Assembly: GCF_016464305.1 (NCBI RefSeq)
Contig: NZ_JAEIOJ010000001.1
Location: 124,001-188,000, forward strand
Origin: Umezawaea beigongshangensis
GTDB lineage: Bacteria; Actinomycetota; Actinomycetes; Mycobacteriales; Pseudonocardiaceae
DNA: 64,000 bases
Direction of reading: 5' to 3'
Positions 20,519-29,581 of this stretch are shown here, piece after piece (the stretch's first letter is position 1; each line of letters starts with the position of its first letter). The position numbers and the translations under genes were made by a program. The notes below the pieces were generated by a model. The model was not told where the DNA came from and did no database searches. It saw nothing but the letters and a program-made list of their open reading frames with translations.

Positions 20519-21378
20519 CCGCCATCAGCAGCACGATCCTGGAACCGCTCGGCGCCGGACTGCACCGGCTGTGGGAGCTGGAGGAGGTGCTGGTGGACAC
20601 CCGGACCGACTTCCAGCACCTGGTGATCGCGAGGACCGCGCAGGGCGTGTCCCTGTTCTGCGACGACGACCGGCAGAGCACCGAGTTCAGCCAGCTCGTC
20701 TACCACGAGGCGCTCATGGTGCCCGCCCTGCTGCTGGCCGACCGGGTCGACCGGGTGCTGGTCGTCGGGTCCAGCGAGGGCGTCGTGTGCCAGATGGCCG
20801 TGGCCGCTGGCGCGACGGTCGTCGACCACGTCGACATCGACTCGCAGGCGGTGAAGCTGTGCGCCGAGCACCTGCCCTACGGCTACACGGCCGAGGAGCT
20901 GGCGCGGGCCGAGCGCGGCGAGGGCGCCGTGCGCGTGCACTACACGGACGGCTGGGAGTTCCTGCGCCGCGCCTCGGAGGGCACCGACCGCTACGACGTC
21001 GTGCTGATCGACCTGCCCGACGAGCGCGAGGAGGAGGCGCAGCACAACCGCCTCTACGGCACGGACTTCCTGCGGATGGCCCGCTCGGTGCTCTCGCCCG
21101 GCGGTGTCGTGGTCAACCAGGCCGGGTGCCAGACGATGTGGCGCAACGGCACGCTGATCCGCTCGTGGCAGCGGTTCAACGAGGTGTTCGACACCGTCGC
21201 CTACTACGGCTCGGACGAGCACGAGTGGGCCTACCTGTTCGGGCGTGCCGACGTCGTCGAGGACCCGACCGAGCTGATGGTGCGGCGACTGGAGACGTGC
21301 GGCTACCGGCCGCGGTCGATCGACGCGCTCGCGCTGCGCGGCAACTCGGTGGCCCCGCACGCGGTGCGCAACGCCTGA
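20515..21378 (+). CDS. speE: Polyamine aminopropyltransferase (spermidine synthase family)
   Basis: This 287-residue enzyme transfers the aminopropyl group from decarboxylated SAM to a diamine. The fold motifs are present: VLVVGSSEGVV for the nucleotide loop, HVDIDSQAVKL for ribose binding, HYTDGWEFL, and DLPDE at the catalytic Asp. They depart from the canonical GGGDGG and DSSDP, so amine specificity may differ from plain putrescine to spermidine. The GTG overlaps the speD stop as GTGA and follows AAGGAG. The three-gene unit is a compact polyamine operon. Confidence 0.85.
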   Translation: MTAISSTILEPLGAGLHRLWELEEVLVDTRTDFQHLVIARTAQGVSLFCDDDRQSTEFSQLVYHEALMVPALLLADRVDRVLVVGSSEGVVCQMAVAAGATVVDHVDIDSQAVKLCAEHLPYGYTAEELARAERGEGAVRVHYTDGWEFLRRASEGTDRYDVVLIDLPDEREEEAQHNRLYGTDFLRMARSVLSPGGVVVNQAGCQTMWRNGTLIRSWQRFNEVFDTVAYYGSDEHEWAYLFGRADVVEDPTELMVRRLETCGYRPRSIDALALRGNSVAPHAVRNA

Positions 21379-21392
21379 TCGGATCGACCGTT

Positions 21393-21427
21393 CCGGGGGA
21401 GGTGCTCGTCACGAGTGCCTCCCCCGG
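21393..21427. terminator. Two-way terminator between speE and the S9 peptidase
   Basis: An outer 10-bp stem (21393-21402 with 21418-21427) encloses a smaller CTCGT/ACGAG stem. It lies 15 bases after speE and seven bases before the end of the convergent peptidase gene. Confidence 0.75.
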
Positions 21428-21433
21428 TCGCGT

Positions 21434-23515
21434 TCACACCCCCAGCGCTCGCTTCAGGAAGTCCACCTGGAGCAGCAGGAGGTTCTCCGCCACCTGCTCC
21501 TGCGGGGTCATGTGCGTGACGCCGGACAGCGGCAGCACCGAGTGCGGGCGGCCCGCGGCGAGCAGCGCGGAGGACAGCCGCAGCGTGTGCGCGGCCACCA
21601 CGTTGTCGTCGGCGAGGCCGTGCACGATCAGCAGGGGCCGCTCCAGCGAGCCCGCGTCCGCGATCAGCGAGTTCGCGTCGTACACGTCGGGCTGCTTCTC
21701 GGGGTGCCCGAGGTAGCGCTCGGTGTAGTGCGTGTCGTAGAGCCGCCAGTCCGTCACGGGAGCACCGGCGACGGCCGCGTGGAACACGTCCGGGCGGCGC
21801 AGCACCGCGAGCGCGGCCAGGTAGCCGCCGTAGGACCAGCCGCGGACGCCGACCCGGCTCAGGTCCAGGTCCGGCTCGGTCTCGGCGACCCCCCGGAGCG
21901 CGTCCACCTGGTCCTGGAGCGTCACGGTCAGGTCGAGGTGGATCTGCCGCTCCCACGCCGGACCGCGTCCCGGCGTGCCGCGACCGTCCACGACGAGGAC
22001 CGCGAAGCCCTGGTCGGCCAGCCACTGCGAGGTCAGGTGGGCGCCGCGGGCGTGCAGCACGCGCTGGGCGTGCGGGCCGCCGTAGGGGTCGAGCAGCACC
22101 GGCAGCTGGCCGGAACCGGGCACGTGCCCGGTGGGCAGCAGCAGCGCGCAGCGCAGGTTGCGCTCCCCCACCGACAGCAGCCGCACGTTCGGCGTGATCA
22201 CCGGCGTCTCGGCCCACGAGACGATCTCGGCGACCTCGTCGCCGTCGCGCGAGACGACGACCCGCTGGCCGAACCGGTCCAGCGTCGACGACGACAGCAC
22301 GAGGACGTCGCCGCCGCGCACCGCGCCGTGCACGCCGTCCACCTCGGACAGCCGCTGGACCGAGCCGTCGGACAGGCGCACGCGGAAGACGTGGACCTGC
22401 GCGGGGTCCTCTTCGGACGCGGTGACGAGAGCGTCGGTCGACGTCACGTCGAGCAGCGAGCGGACCTGGAGCGACACCGGCGTCAGCGCCTGCCCGCCCA
22501 CCAGCAGCCGGTACGCGCCCTCGCGCGGCGCGAGCAGGACGAGGCGGCCGTCGGGCGTGCGGTCCGGCGATCCGGCGGCGACCTCGACCCAGCGCTCGTC
22601 GGTCTCGTCGTGCAGCACCCGCGTCGCGCCGCTGTCCGGGTCCAGCGCGAGCACGCGCACCGTGCGCTGGTCGCGGGTCTGCACGGCGAGCAGCGGTGCG
22701 CCGGAGTCCGGCCAGCGCACGGAGTTGAGGTACGGGAACGCGGTGTGGTCCAGGTCCACGTCGGTCCGCGCGCCGTCCTCTCCGAACAGGGCGAGGGTTA
22801 CGACGGCGTTGTCGGTTCCGGCGGCTGGGTAGGCGATCTCACCGGCCGGAGTGCCGGGGTTCGCCGGATCGGCGACGTACCAGCGCGCCACGGGACCGTT
22901 GTCCACGCGCGCGGCGAGCAGCGTCCGCCCGTCGGGGGACCACCAGTGGCCGCGGTAGCGGCTCATCTCCTCCGCGGCGATGAACTCGGCGAGCCCCCAG
23001 GTGATCTCGGGGCCGTCCGGCTCGGCCACGACGCGGTCCGCGCCCGTGTCCAGCTCCACGACGTGCAGCGCGCCGCCGGTGACGTAGGCGACGCGGGAGC
23101 CGGTCGGGTCCACCCTCGGGTCGACGACCGCGCCCGCCGCGGCCAGTTCGCGCACGGTGTCGCCCTCGACGACGAAGAGCTTGCCGGACAGGGCGAAGGA
23201 GACGACGTCGGCCTGCCGGTCGGCTGCGTAGCCGACGATGCCGGCCGCCTGCTCGCGGCTGCGCTCGCGGCGGGCCCGCTCCTCCGGCGGCAGGTCCTCC
23301 GGATCGGCGAGCAGCGCGGCGGGGTCGGCGAGCAGCGTCTCCTCGCCGGTGGCGGTGTCGAGCGCCCACAGCCCGTTGGCCCGCGCGCTCGGCGACGTGG
23401 CGCGCAGGAACAGCACGCGCGAGCCGTCCGGCGCGACCACGAAGGTGCGCGGAGCGCCGAGGGTGAACCGCTGGGTGCGCGCGTGCTGGCGCGGGAAGGA
23501 GATCTCGTTGCCCAC
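21434..23515 (-). CDS. Prolyl oligopeptidase family serine peptidase (dipeptidyl peptidase IV-like, S9B)
   Basis: The N-terminal two thirds is a beta-propeller of the DPP IV N-terminal type. The C-terminal third is an alpha/beta hydrolase with nucleophile S at about residue 559 (GWSYGGYLA), acid in GLADDNV and histidine in SGVTHM. The SRYRGHWWSPDG segment contains the conserved region before the double-Glu site (AEEMSRY), expected for removing N-terminal dipeptides. The length of 693 residues is normal. I chose the GTG at 23515 because GAAGGTGA precedes it; GTG at 23524 is possible. No signal peptide is seen, so it should act in the cytoplasm. Confidence 0.88.
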   Translation of the reverse strand: MGNEISFPRQHARTQRFTLGAPRTFVVAPDGSRVLFLRATSPSARANGLWALDTATGEETLLADPAALLADPEDLPPEERARRERSREQAAGIVGYAADRQADVVSFALSGKLFVVEGDTVRELAAAGAVVDPRVDPTGSRVAYVTGGALHVVELDTGADRVVAEPDGPEITWGLAEFIAAEEMSRYRGHWWSPDGRTLLAARVDNGPVARWYVADPANPGTPAGEIAYPAAGTDNAVVTLALFGEDGARTDVDLDHTAFPYLNSVRWPDSGAPLLAVQTRDQRTVRVLALDPDSGATRVLHDETDERWVEVAAGSPDRTPDGRLVLLAPREGAYRLLVGGQALTPVSLQVRSLLDVTSTDALVTASEEDPAQVHVFRVRLSDGSVQRLSEVDGVHGAVRGGDVLVLSSSTLDRFGQRVVVSRDGDEVAEIVSWAETPVITPNVRLLSVGERNLRCALLLPTGHVPGSGQLPVLLDPYGGPHAQRVLHARGAHLTSQWLADQGFAVLVVDGRGTPGRGPAWERQIHLDLTVTLQDQVDALRGVAETEPDLDLSRVGVRGWSYGGYLAALAVLRRPDVFHAAVAGAPVTDWRLYDTHYTERYLGHPEKQPDVYDANSLIADAGSLERPLLIVHGLADDNVVAAHTLRLSSALLAAGRPHSVLPLSGVTHMTPQEQVAENLLLLQVDFLKRALGV

Positions 23516-23684
23516 GCCGGTCACCTTCGCAGATGACCGTGCGGGGTGCCACGGTCGGGTGGAGGTGAGCGGTGCCCCGTCACTCGGCGGAGTGACGCGG
23601 CACCGCCTCGTGCACGTCCCTTCTGAACCGCGGCGCTCCCGGGGCCGTAGGGCTGTGTGAGAGCGACCGACGGATGAGGAGGAC

Positions 23685-24335
23685 ATGAGTGTGATCCGCA
23701 AAAACCGCATCGCCGTCAGCGTGGCCGCAGGTCTGGCAGTCGTGCTGGGCCTGGGACTGTGGACCTCCTACGCGACCGGAGCGCAGAGCAACACCCCCGT
23801 GGCGCAGGTCCAGCCGGACAAGCTGCGGCAGCAGGCGCAGGCCGACGACGGCTACGGCACCGCCGCCGACCCGGACCAGGCCGGCGCGCAGGCGCCCGCC
23901 GCCACCACCACCGAGGCCCCCGCCGCGGCGCCGGTCAGCACGATCGCGCTCCAGGGCAAGACCGTGGACAAGATGGGCGAGGTCGTGCAGGACGGCGACG
24001 GCCGGACGCTGTACCGCTTCGACAAGGACGTCGCGAAGCCCGCGGCGAAGACCAACTGCGTGGACGCCTGCGCCACGACGTGGCCGCCGCTGCTGTCGCC
24101 GACGGTCCCGACCGACATCACCGGCGTCGACCCGGACCTGGTGGGTCTCGTCGAGCGTCCCGACGGCCAGACGCAGGTCACGATCGACGACTGGCCCGTC
24201 TACACCTACTCCAAGGACGACAAGCCCGGCGCGTGGAAGGGCCAGGGCGTCGGCGGCACCTGGTTCGTGATCCAGCCGGACGGCAAGCGCAACGTCGAGT
24301 GCCTGCCGGCGGGAGTGACGCCGCCGGTCGCGTGA
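23685..24335 (+). CDS. Exported protein with secreted repeats (PF03640-like)
   Basis: This 216-residue protein has a signal anchor at residues 8-28 (IAVSVAAGLAVVLGLGLW) and a Pro/Ala/Thr-rich linker. Two copies of the secreted repeat family known as Lipoprotein_15/COG4315 follow. The first contains GRTLYRFDKD and CVDACATTWPPLL; the second contains WPVYTYSKDDKPG and TWFVIQPDG. Paired cysteines could form a disulfide. There is no lipobox Cys, so it is anchored by the helix or released. The ATG at 23685 follows GAGGAGGAC. The family has no agreed function. Confidence 0.85.
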   Translation: MSVIRKNRIAVSVAAGLAVVLGLGLWTSYATGAQSNTPVAQVQPDKLRQQAQADDGYGTAADPDQAGAQAPAATTTEAPAAAPVSTIALQGKTVDKMGEVVQDGDGRTLYRFDKDVAKPAAKTNCVDACATTWPPLLSPTVPTDITGVDPDLVGLVERPDGQTQVTIDDWPVYTYSKDDKPGAWKGQGVGGTWFVIQPDGKRNVECLPAGVTPPVA

Positions 24336-24432
24336 CCGTTCCCCCAGTTCGACGTGGTGCGACCCGGCCTCGGGGAAGGGGCCGGGTCTCGCCGCGTTCC
24401 GGTGGTCCCACCTCCCGCACCGCTCTCGCTCA

Positions 24433-24470
24433 CGACGAAGGGGCCCTCCGCTCGGAGGGCCCCTTCGTCG
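24433..24470. terminator. Perfect 18-bp two-way terminator
   Basis: Bases 24433-24450 pair with 24453-24470 with no mismatch; in practice the loop is about six bases. It stands between the convergent exported repeat protein and glyA. The stem includes CGACGAAGGGG on one side and its complement on the other, so a short A/T-containing base of the stem helps termination both ways. Confidence 0.85.
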
Positions 24471-24482
24471 TCGCGGCAGCGA

Positions 24483-25748
24483 TCAGAGAGTGGGGTACAG
24501 CGGGTGCTTGGCCGCCAGCACCTCCACGCGGGAGCGCAGCTCGGCCAGGTCGGGCTCGGGCTGGAGCGCGGCGGCGATGACGTCGGCCACCTCGCTGAAG
24601 TCGGCCGCGCCGAAGCCGCGGGTCGCCAGCGCGGGCGTGCCGATCCGCAGACCCGAGGTCACCATCGGCGGGCGGGGGTCGTTGGGCACGGCGTTGCGGT
24701 TGACCGTGATGCCGACCTCGTGCAGCCGGTCCTCGGCCTGCTTGCCGTCGAGCTGGGAGTCCACCAGGTCCACCAGCACCAGGTGCACGTCCGTGCCGCC
24801 GGTCAGCACCTTCACCCCGGCGTCGGCGGCGTCCTGCGCGCTCAGCCGCTCGGCGAGGATGCGGGCGCCCTCCAGGGTCCGCCGCTGGCGGTCGGCGAAC
24901 TCGGGGGTCGCGGCGTGCTTGAACGCCACGGCCTTGCCCGCGATCACGTGCTCCAGCGGACCGCCCTGCTGGCCGGGGAACACCGCGGAGTTGATCTTCT
25001 TCGCGATGTCGACCTCGTTGGACAGGATCACGCCGCCGCGCGGTCCGCCCAGCGTCTTGTGGGTGGTGGTGGTGGTGACGTGGGCGTGCGGCACGGGGCT
25101 CGGGTGCAGCCCGGCGGCCACGAGGCCCGCGAAGTGCGCCATGTCGACCATCAGGTACGCGCCCACCGAGTCGGCGATGCGGCGGAACTCGGCGAAGTCG
25201 AGCTGACGCGGGTAGGCCGACCACCCGGCGACGATCAGCTTCGGCCGGTGCTCGGTGGCGAGGCGCTCCACCTCCGCCATGTCGACCAGGCCGCCGGTCT
25301 CCGAGACGTGGTAGGGCACCACGTCGTAGAGCTTGCCGGAGAAGTTGATCCGCATGCCGTGGGTCAGGTGCCCGCCGTGCGCCAGGTCCAGGCCCAGGAT
25401 CGTGTCGCCCGGCGTGAGCAGCGCGAACATCGCCGCCGCGTTGGCCTGCGCGCCCGAGTGCGGCTGCACGTTGGCGAACCCGGCGCCGAACAGCGCCTTC
25501 ACCCGCTCGATGGCCAGGGACTCGATCACGTCGACGTGCTCGCAGCCGCCGTAGTAGCGGCGGCCGGGGTAGCCCTCGGCGTACTTGTTGGTCAGGACCG
25601 AACCCTGGGCCTGGAGGACCGACACCGGGGTGAAGTTCTCCGACGCGATCATCTCCAGCGTGCCCTGCTGCCGGGACAGCTCGGCGGCGACCGCCGACGC
25701 CACCTCGGGGTCGAACTCCGCGAGGGAGGTGTTGAACTGCTCGGACAT
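24483..25748 (-). CDS. glyA: Serine hydroxymethyltransferase
   Basis: This PLP enzyme interconverts serine and glycine with tetrahydrofolate, feeding one-carbon units to purine, thymidylate and methionine synthesis. It has 421 residues. The PLP lysine is K231 in [22 protein letters not shown] near residue 36 and [10 protein letters not shown] near 98 are family signatures. The ATG at 25748 follows GAGGAG. It lies 23 bases after gcvT in the same direction, so it should be under the same glycine riboswitch, matching supply and breakdown of glycine. Confidence 0.97.
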   Translation of the reverse strand: MSEQFNTSLAEFDPEVASAVAAELSRQQGTLEMIASENFTPVSVLQAQGSVLTNKYAEGYPGRRYYGGCEHVDVIESLAIERVKALFGAGFANVQPHSGAQANAAAMFALLTPGDTILGLDLAHGGHLTHGMRINFSGKLYDVVPYHVSETGGLVDMAEVERLATEHRPKLIVAGWSAYPRQLDFAEFRRIADSVGAYLMVDMAHFAGLVAAGLHPSPVPHAHVTTTTTHKTLGGPRGGVILSNEVDIAKKINSAVFPGQQGGPLEHVIAGKAVAFKHAATPEFADRQRRTLEGARILAERLSAQDAADAGVKVLTGGTDVHLVLVDLVDSQLDGKQAEDRLHEVGITVNRNAVPNDPRPPMVTSGLRIGTPALATRGFGAADFSEVADVIAAALQPEPDLAELRSRVEVLAAKHPLYPTL

Positions 25749-25771
25749 GGTGGGGATCTCCTCGGAACGGA

Positions 25772-26872
25772 TCAGTTGGCGCGCTTGTAGAACGGCAGTG
25801 GCACGACCTCGACGGGCTCGTGGCGGCCGCGGACGTCCACCGACAGCTTCGTGCCGGGCTCGACGTTCGCCGTCGTCACGTACGCCATCGCCACGGAGTG
25901 GCCCAGCGTGGGGGACAGCGCGCCGCTGGTGATCTCGCCGATCACCGCGCCGTCGGCGTCGAGCACCGGGTAGCCGTGCCGGGGAGCACGGCGGGAGGGG
26001 GTCGTCAGACCCACGAGGACGGAGTCGACGCCCGACTCGGCGATGGCGGCCAGCGCCGCGCGGCCCACGAAGTCCCCCGGCTTGTCCAGCTTCACCACGC
26101 GGCCCAGGTTGGCGCTGTAGGGCGAGCGCTGCGCGCTCAGCTCGTTGCCGTACAGCGGCATCCCGGCCTCCAGGCGCAGCGTGTCGCGGCACCCCAGCCC
26201 GGCCGGGCGCAGGCCGTGGGGCTGACCGGCCTCCAGCAGCCTCTGCCACACGGTCGGGGCGTCGGCCGGGGCGACGAACAGCTCGAAGCCGTCCTCTCCG
26301 GTGTAGCCGGTGCGCGCGAGCAGCACGTCCTTGCCGGCGACCTCGGTCGGGTAGGAGGCGTAGTACTTCACCGAGTCCAGGTCGGTGGGGGTGAGCCCGC
26401 CGAGGATCTCCGCGGACCGCGGCCCCTGCACGGCCAGCAGGGCGTGGTCCTGCGAGGCGTCGACCACGGTGGTGTCGAAGCCGTCGGCCCGGCTCACCAG
26501 CGCGTCGAGCACCACGGCGGCGTTGGAGGCGTTCGCGACGACCAGGTACTCCCGCTCGCCGGTGCGGTAGACGATCAGGTCGTCGATCACGCCGCCGTCC
26601 TCGCGGCAGATCATGGTGTAGCGGGCGCGACCGAGGCCGATCGCGGAGACGTGCCCCACGAGCGCGTGGTCGAGCGCGGCGGCGGCCTCGGGACCGCTCA
26701 GCAGGATTTCACCCATGTGTGTGAGGTCGAAGAGACCGGCGGCCGTGCGGACGGCGTGGTGCTCGGCCAGTTCGCTGTCGTACCTCAGGGGCATCCGCCA
26801 ACCCGCGAAGTCGGTGAACGCGGCACCCAGGGCCTCGTGCTCGGCGTGCAACGGCGTGCGACGGCTGTCCAT
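25772..26872 (-). CDS. gcvT: Aminomethyltransferase, glycine cleavage T protein
   Basis: The T protein takes the aminomethyl group from lipoylated H protein to tetrahydrofolate, giving methylene-THF and ammonia. It has 366 residues. Recognisable segments are [50 protein letters not shown] and [20 protein letters not shown]. The ATG is at 26872. The gene is preceded by a tandem glycine riboswitch and followed by glyA; gcvP and gcvH are not in this stretch and must be elsewhere. Confidence 0.96.
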   Translation of the reverse strand: MDSRRTPLHAEHEALGAAFTDFAGWRMPLRYDSELAEHHAVRTAAGLFDLTHMGEILLSGPEAAAALDHALVGHVSAIGLGRARYTMICREDGGVIDDLIVYRTGEREYLVVANASNAAVVLDALVSRADGFDTTVVDASQDHALLAVQGPRSAEILGGLTPTDLDSVKYYASYPTEVAGKDVLLARTGYTGEDGFELFVAPADAPTVWQRLLEAGQPHGLRPAGLGCRDTLRLEAGMPLYGNELSAQRSPYSANLGRVVKLDKPGDFVGRAALAAIAESGVDSVLVGLTTPSRRAPRHGYPVLDADGAVIGEITSGALSPTLGHSVAMAYVTTANVEPGTKLSVDVRGRHEPVEVVPLPFYKRAN

Positions 26873-27000
26873 CAGGTTGTTCCTCCGTGGTGGGGGCGTG
26901 CCGGGGTGCCGGTCGTCGCCGGTGGGCGAGCGATCGGTCGGCGGTGCGAGCAGGACGGGACACGGTCCACGGGCAGACTCCTCCGGTGGGAGCGAGCCTC

Positions 27001-27172
27001 CCCCTCTGTCATGAGCCTGAGAGCTTCACCGCGCACGCGCGGTGTGCACCGTGGGCGAGGCGCACCGGGGCGCCTGCTTTTCAGAGCGGCCTTCGTCGGG
27101 CGGTGGCTGTGCCTGAGAGATTCCGGGGAGGGATTGCTCCTTCGGCGCCCCCGAGGGGGACTCTCCCGCGCG
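27001..27172 (-). promoter_or_regulatory. Tandem glycine riboswitch upstream of gcvT
   Basis: On the minus strand the leader shows the conserved glycine aptamer features. The first aptamer runs from GCGGGAGAG near 27172 through GCCGAAGGAGCAA to TCTCTCAGGC at 27120-27111. A short linker leads to a second aptamer that starts at GCTCTGAAAAGC and ends GCTCTCAGG and GACAGAGGGG at 27010-27001. Glycine binding normally turns on the glycine cleavage genes. The core of the second aptamer is less canonical (CCCACGGTGC where a CCGAAGG-like core is expected). The 128 bases to gcvT hold the expression platform. Confidence 0.88.
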
Positions 27173-27266
27173 ACGTCGACGGCCGTGTTCAGTTGACCGG
27201 ACCGAACGCTATGCGGGCGCGCGCCGAGACGCAACGCCCGGACCCGCGCCGGCTCGGCACGTCGGC

Positions 27267-27569
27267 TCAGAGCGCGACGCCCTCTCGCGCGCGCTCGGCC
27301 ACCTTGCGCTCGGCGACGAACGACAGGAACGGGATCGTCCCGGCGATCAGCACGAACACCGTGCCCTTGACCGACCAGCGGGCCTTGATCGCCAGGTCGA
27401 CGGTCAGCACGAGGTAGACGGCGTAGAGGAAGCCGTGGACCGGGCCGACGACCCGCATCATCTCGTCGTGGCCGCCCGCGTACTTCACGACCATCGCCAC
27501 CACCAGGACCAGCAGGAACACGCCCACCACGTAAGCCATGAACCGGAACCGGCCCAGTGCGCCCCTCAT
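27267..27569 (-). CDS. DUF3817 integral membrane protein
   Basis: This protein of 100 residues has three membrane helices: YVVGVFLLVLVVAMVVKY, a central VVGPVHGFLYAVYLVLTVDL, and GTVFVLIAGTIPFLSFV. The VGPVHGFLY and PFLSFVAERKV signatures are those of DUF3817. The ATG at 27569 (MRGALGRFRF) matches the family start; a GTG at 27611 would overlap the upstream gene. The function is unknown. It probably forms an operon with the membrane protein gene 25 bases upstream. Confidence 0.86.
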   Translation of the reverse strand: MRGALGRFRFMAYVVGVFLLVLVVAMVVKYAGGHDEMMRVVGPVHGFLYAVYLVLTVDLAIKARWSVKGTVFVLIAGTIPFLSFVAERKVAERAREGVAL

Positions 27570-27594
27570 GGACAACCGCCCTCTCTCGAATCGA

Positions 27595-27981
27595 TCAGCC
27601 CGCGCGGTCACGCGCGTTGAGCTCGGCGAGGTAGCGGTTGTAGGCCGCGTGCTCGTCGTCGGGGTCCTCGTCCTCGTGCGCGACGGGCACGTACCGCTGC
27701 CGCGCCTCGGCGGGGGGGTCGGCCGGTTCCGCCGGGTCGGTCCCGGCGCCCTCGGCCAGCTCGGCGGCGTGCTGGGCGTTCAAGCGGCGCAGGCGCCAGA
27801 CCATGAACGCGGGGAAGAGGCCGAACAGCGGCCACTGGAGCACGTACCCGAGGTTCTGGAAGCTGCCGCTGGCCGAGGAGAAGCGCTCCCACTGCCACCA
27901 GGCGAGCGCGCAGCATCCCACCAGCGACACCACGCAGGCGAGGAACACCGCGAGTCGCTTCGGGGTGAGGAGACCGCGCAC
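27595..27981 (-). CDS. Conserved actinobacterial two-helix membrane protein
   Basis: This 128-residue product starts from a GTG at 27981 (VRGLLTPKRLAVF). Two helices are visible at about residues 10-30 and 45-65 (LQWPLFGLFPAFMVWRL). A hydrophilic acidic tail follows (HEDEDPDDEHAAYNRYLAEL). The SGSFQNLGYVLQWP segment between the helices is shared by a family seen widely in actinobacteria without known function. The upstream end is uncertain because there is no clear ribosome binding site; the open frame extends to 28020. The 299 bases beyond it (27982-28280) hold nothing I can support. Confidence 0.75.
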   Translation of the reverse strand: MRGLLTPKRLAVFLACVVSLVGCCALAWWQWERFSSASGSFQNLGYVLQWPLFGLFPAFMVWRLRRLNAQHAAELAEGAGTDPAEPADPPAEARQRYVPVAHEDEDPDDEHAAYNRYLAELNARDRAG

Positions 27982-28280
27982 GGGGAAAACGCTAGCACCG
28001 GCGCCGGTGTGGTCCAGCACTCAGTGCGCGCGGCGGGCGCACGGGCCGGTGTCGGGCGCGGCGGGAGATCGGCAGGTCGTCGCGGGTGCGCCGCGGGCGA
28101 CGAGCGCCGGCCCGCGATCGGGCGAGCCGCCGAGTCGCGTGCCGGGAGGTGTGGAGGCGGTGCTGCCGGAGGAGGCCGCCGGGGCGGCCCCGGACCGGGG
28201 GTGGGACCGGGAGGCCGGGTGGGAAGCGACCCGACCCCTCGTGACCGGGCTCCTCCCGCACGAGGAGCCCCGCCCGTCTG

Positions 28281-28772
28281 TCAGGCGACGCCGTCGCGGC
28301 GCTGCCGCTGGAGCCTCGCCACGCACCAGGCGGCCGCACTTCCCCGCCTGAGGTGCTGGAGAACCGTCATCGGGCCGAGCCGGCGACCCAGGTCGGCGGG
28401 CGAGAGCCCGGCGGCCCGGTAGTCGAGCGCGCGCTGGTCGAGGGGGCTGATCCCCGCGTCCCACCACTGCTCGGCCTCCGACACGTCCCCGACCAGCTGC
28501 CAGTAGCTGGCCGCCGCCGCCAGGAGGTCCTCCGGGACCTCCGGTGCACGCCTGCGCATCGCGGCCACGTAGCCGGGATCCGCGGACTCGACCCGCACCA
28601 GGCCGCGCGAACCGCTCCTCGCCGCTCGCTGCACGGGGATTCCCGGCGCCGACGGCGGTGCTTCCGCGAGCCACGCGTCCTTGATCCGGTTCACCTCCTG
28701 CATCTCGGCGTCTTCCGACCTCTCGGCCGCCCACTGCCTGAGCAGTGCGTCGACACCCGAGTCCTCGACCAT
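28281..28772 (-). CDS. Hypothetical protein
   Basis: This 163-residue soluble protein belongs to no family I recognise. It is helical and charged at the N-terminus (LLRQWAAERSEDAEMQEV). It ends in a region that mentions SPLDQRALDYRAAGLSPADL, similar in tone to short helix-turn-helix segments in actinobacterial regulators (ALDYRAAGLSP, a Y-x-x-A-G-x-x-P pattern). The ATG at 28772 has a very good GAGGAGG box, which makes the gene credible. No operon partner is evident. Confidence 0.65.
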   Translation of the reverse strand: MVEDSGVDALLRQWAAERSEDAEMQEVNRIKDAWLAEAPPSAPGIPVQRAARSGSRGLVRVESADPGYVAAMRRRAPEVPEDLLAAAASYWQLVGDVSEAEQWWDAGISPLDQRALDYRAAGLSPADLGRRLGPMTVLQHLRRGSAAAWCVARLQRQRRDGVA

Positions 28773-29002
28773 TCTGCCTCCTCAATCGGTCGAAGATCAG
28801 CCAATGCAGCGCACCGTATTCGCGGCTAACGACAACCGCTAGACCCAGATCGGCCTCAACACCCGTTACCACGGTGTTATAGCCCGCAATCCACCCGTTG
28901 GATGCAACGAACCGGGGGGCATGTCACCCGCAGTAGTCACCTGTCCGGGGGACCTGCGGGAACCGAACGGGGTCTTCCGCGACGTCACACGGACGTGTCA
29001 GA

Positions 29003-29164
29003 TCAGGCGAACAGACCCTTGACGAACGTGACGACGGCCTCCGCGCCCCGGCGCAGCCACGCGAGCACCCGCTGAACGACCTCGGCCGACTCGACCGGCT
29101 GGGTGATCAGGAAGAAGAGCACCAGCGCGGCCACCACGAGTCCCACGAGCTTCCTGGTGTGCAC
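29003..29164 (-). CDS. Small single-pass membrane protein
   Basis: This 53-residue protein starts at a GTG at 29164 preceded by GAGAGG. A hydrophobic helix (LVGLVVAALVLFFLIT) at residues 5-20 is followed by an amphipathic tail (VVQRVLAWLRRGAEAVVTFV). A longer frame reaching 29218 adds a basic leader that looks artificial. The function is unknown. Small proteins like this occur singly in many actinobacteria. Confidence 0.6.
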   Translation of the reverse strand: MHTRKLVGLVVAALVLFFLITQPVESAEVVQRVLAWLRRGAEAVVTFVKGLFA

Positions 29165-29581
29165 AGCTGCCTCTCCGTCCGCTGGCCGAACGCGCCGGTG
29201 GCGGTACCACCGCGTCAACGGTCATCGTCCACCATTCACCCGGCCGAACACCGGCGCACACGCCCGCGCGGCCCGTTCGCCCGTACGGCGGGTCGTTCGG
29301 CCGACGGAGAACGACGCAGGGGTGTCTCCACGTCGTCCTGATGTCACCCGAACGGACGCTCAAGGCGCATCGCGGCCAGGCCGATGTCATGAAAAGCAGG
29401 CTGGAGGCCCGCCCAGATCCTCCCCCGCTGAACATCGACGCTCGAACCTCGCTGAACCCCGGAGAGCCAGACGCTGACGCCGGCCACACCGTCACCCGGT
29501 CGCCACATGTCCGGACACGCTGTGTGAACGCTGTAGTTCACCTGCGTTCTATTTCCGCGCCTTCTTATTGGCGTCCGATCG
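29165..29581. other. Intergenic stretch without a supported gene
   Basis: This 417-base region lies between the small membrane protein and the end of the CoA transferase gene. It contains a 9-bp inverted repeat (29241-29249 with 29295-29303) and an A/T-richer patch around 29530-29580, which might be promoter remnants or a terminator for the CoA transferase. Open frames here have no family features. Confidence 0.35.
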
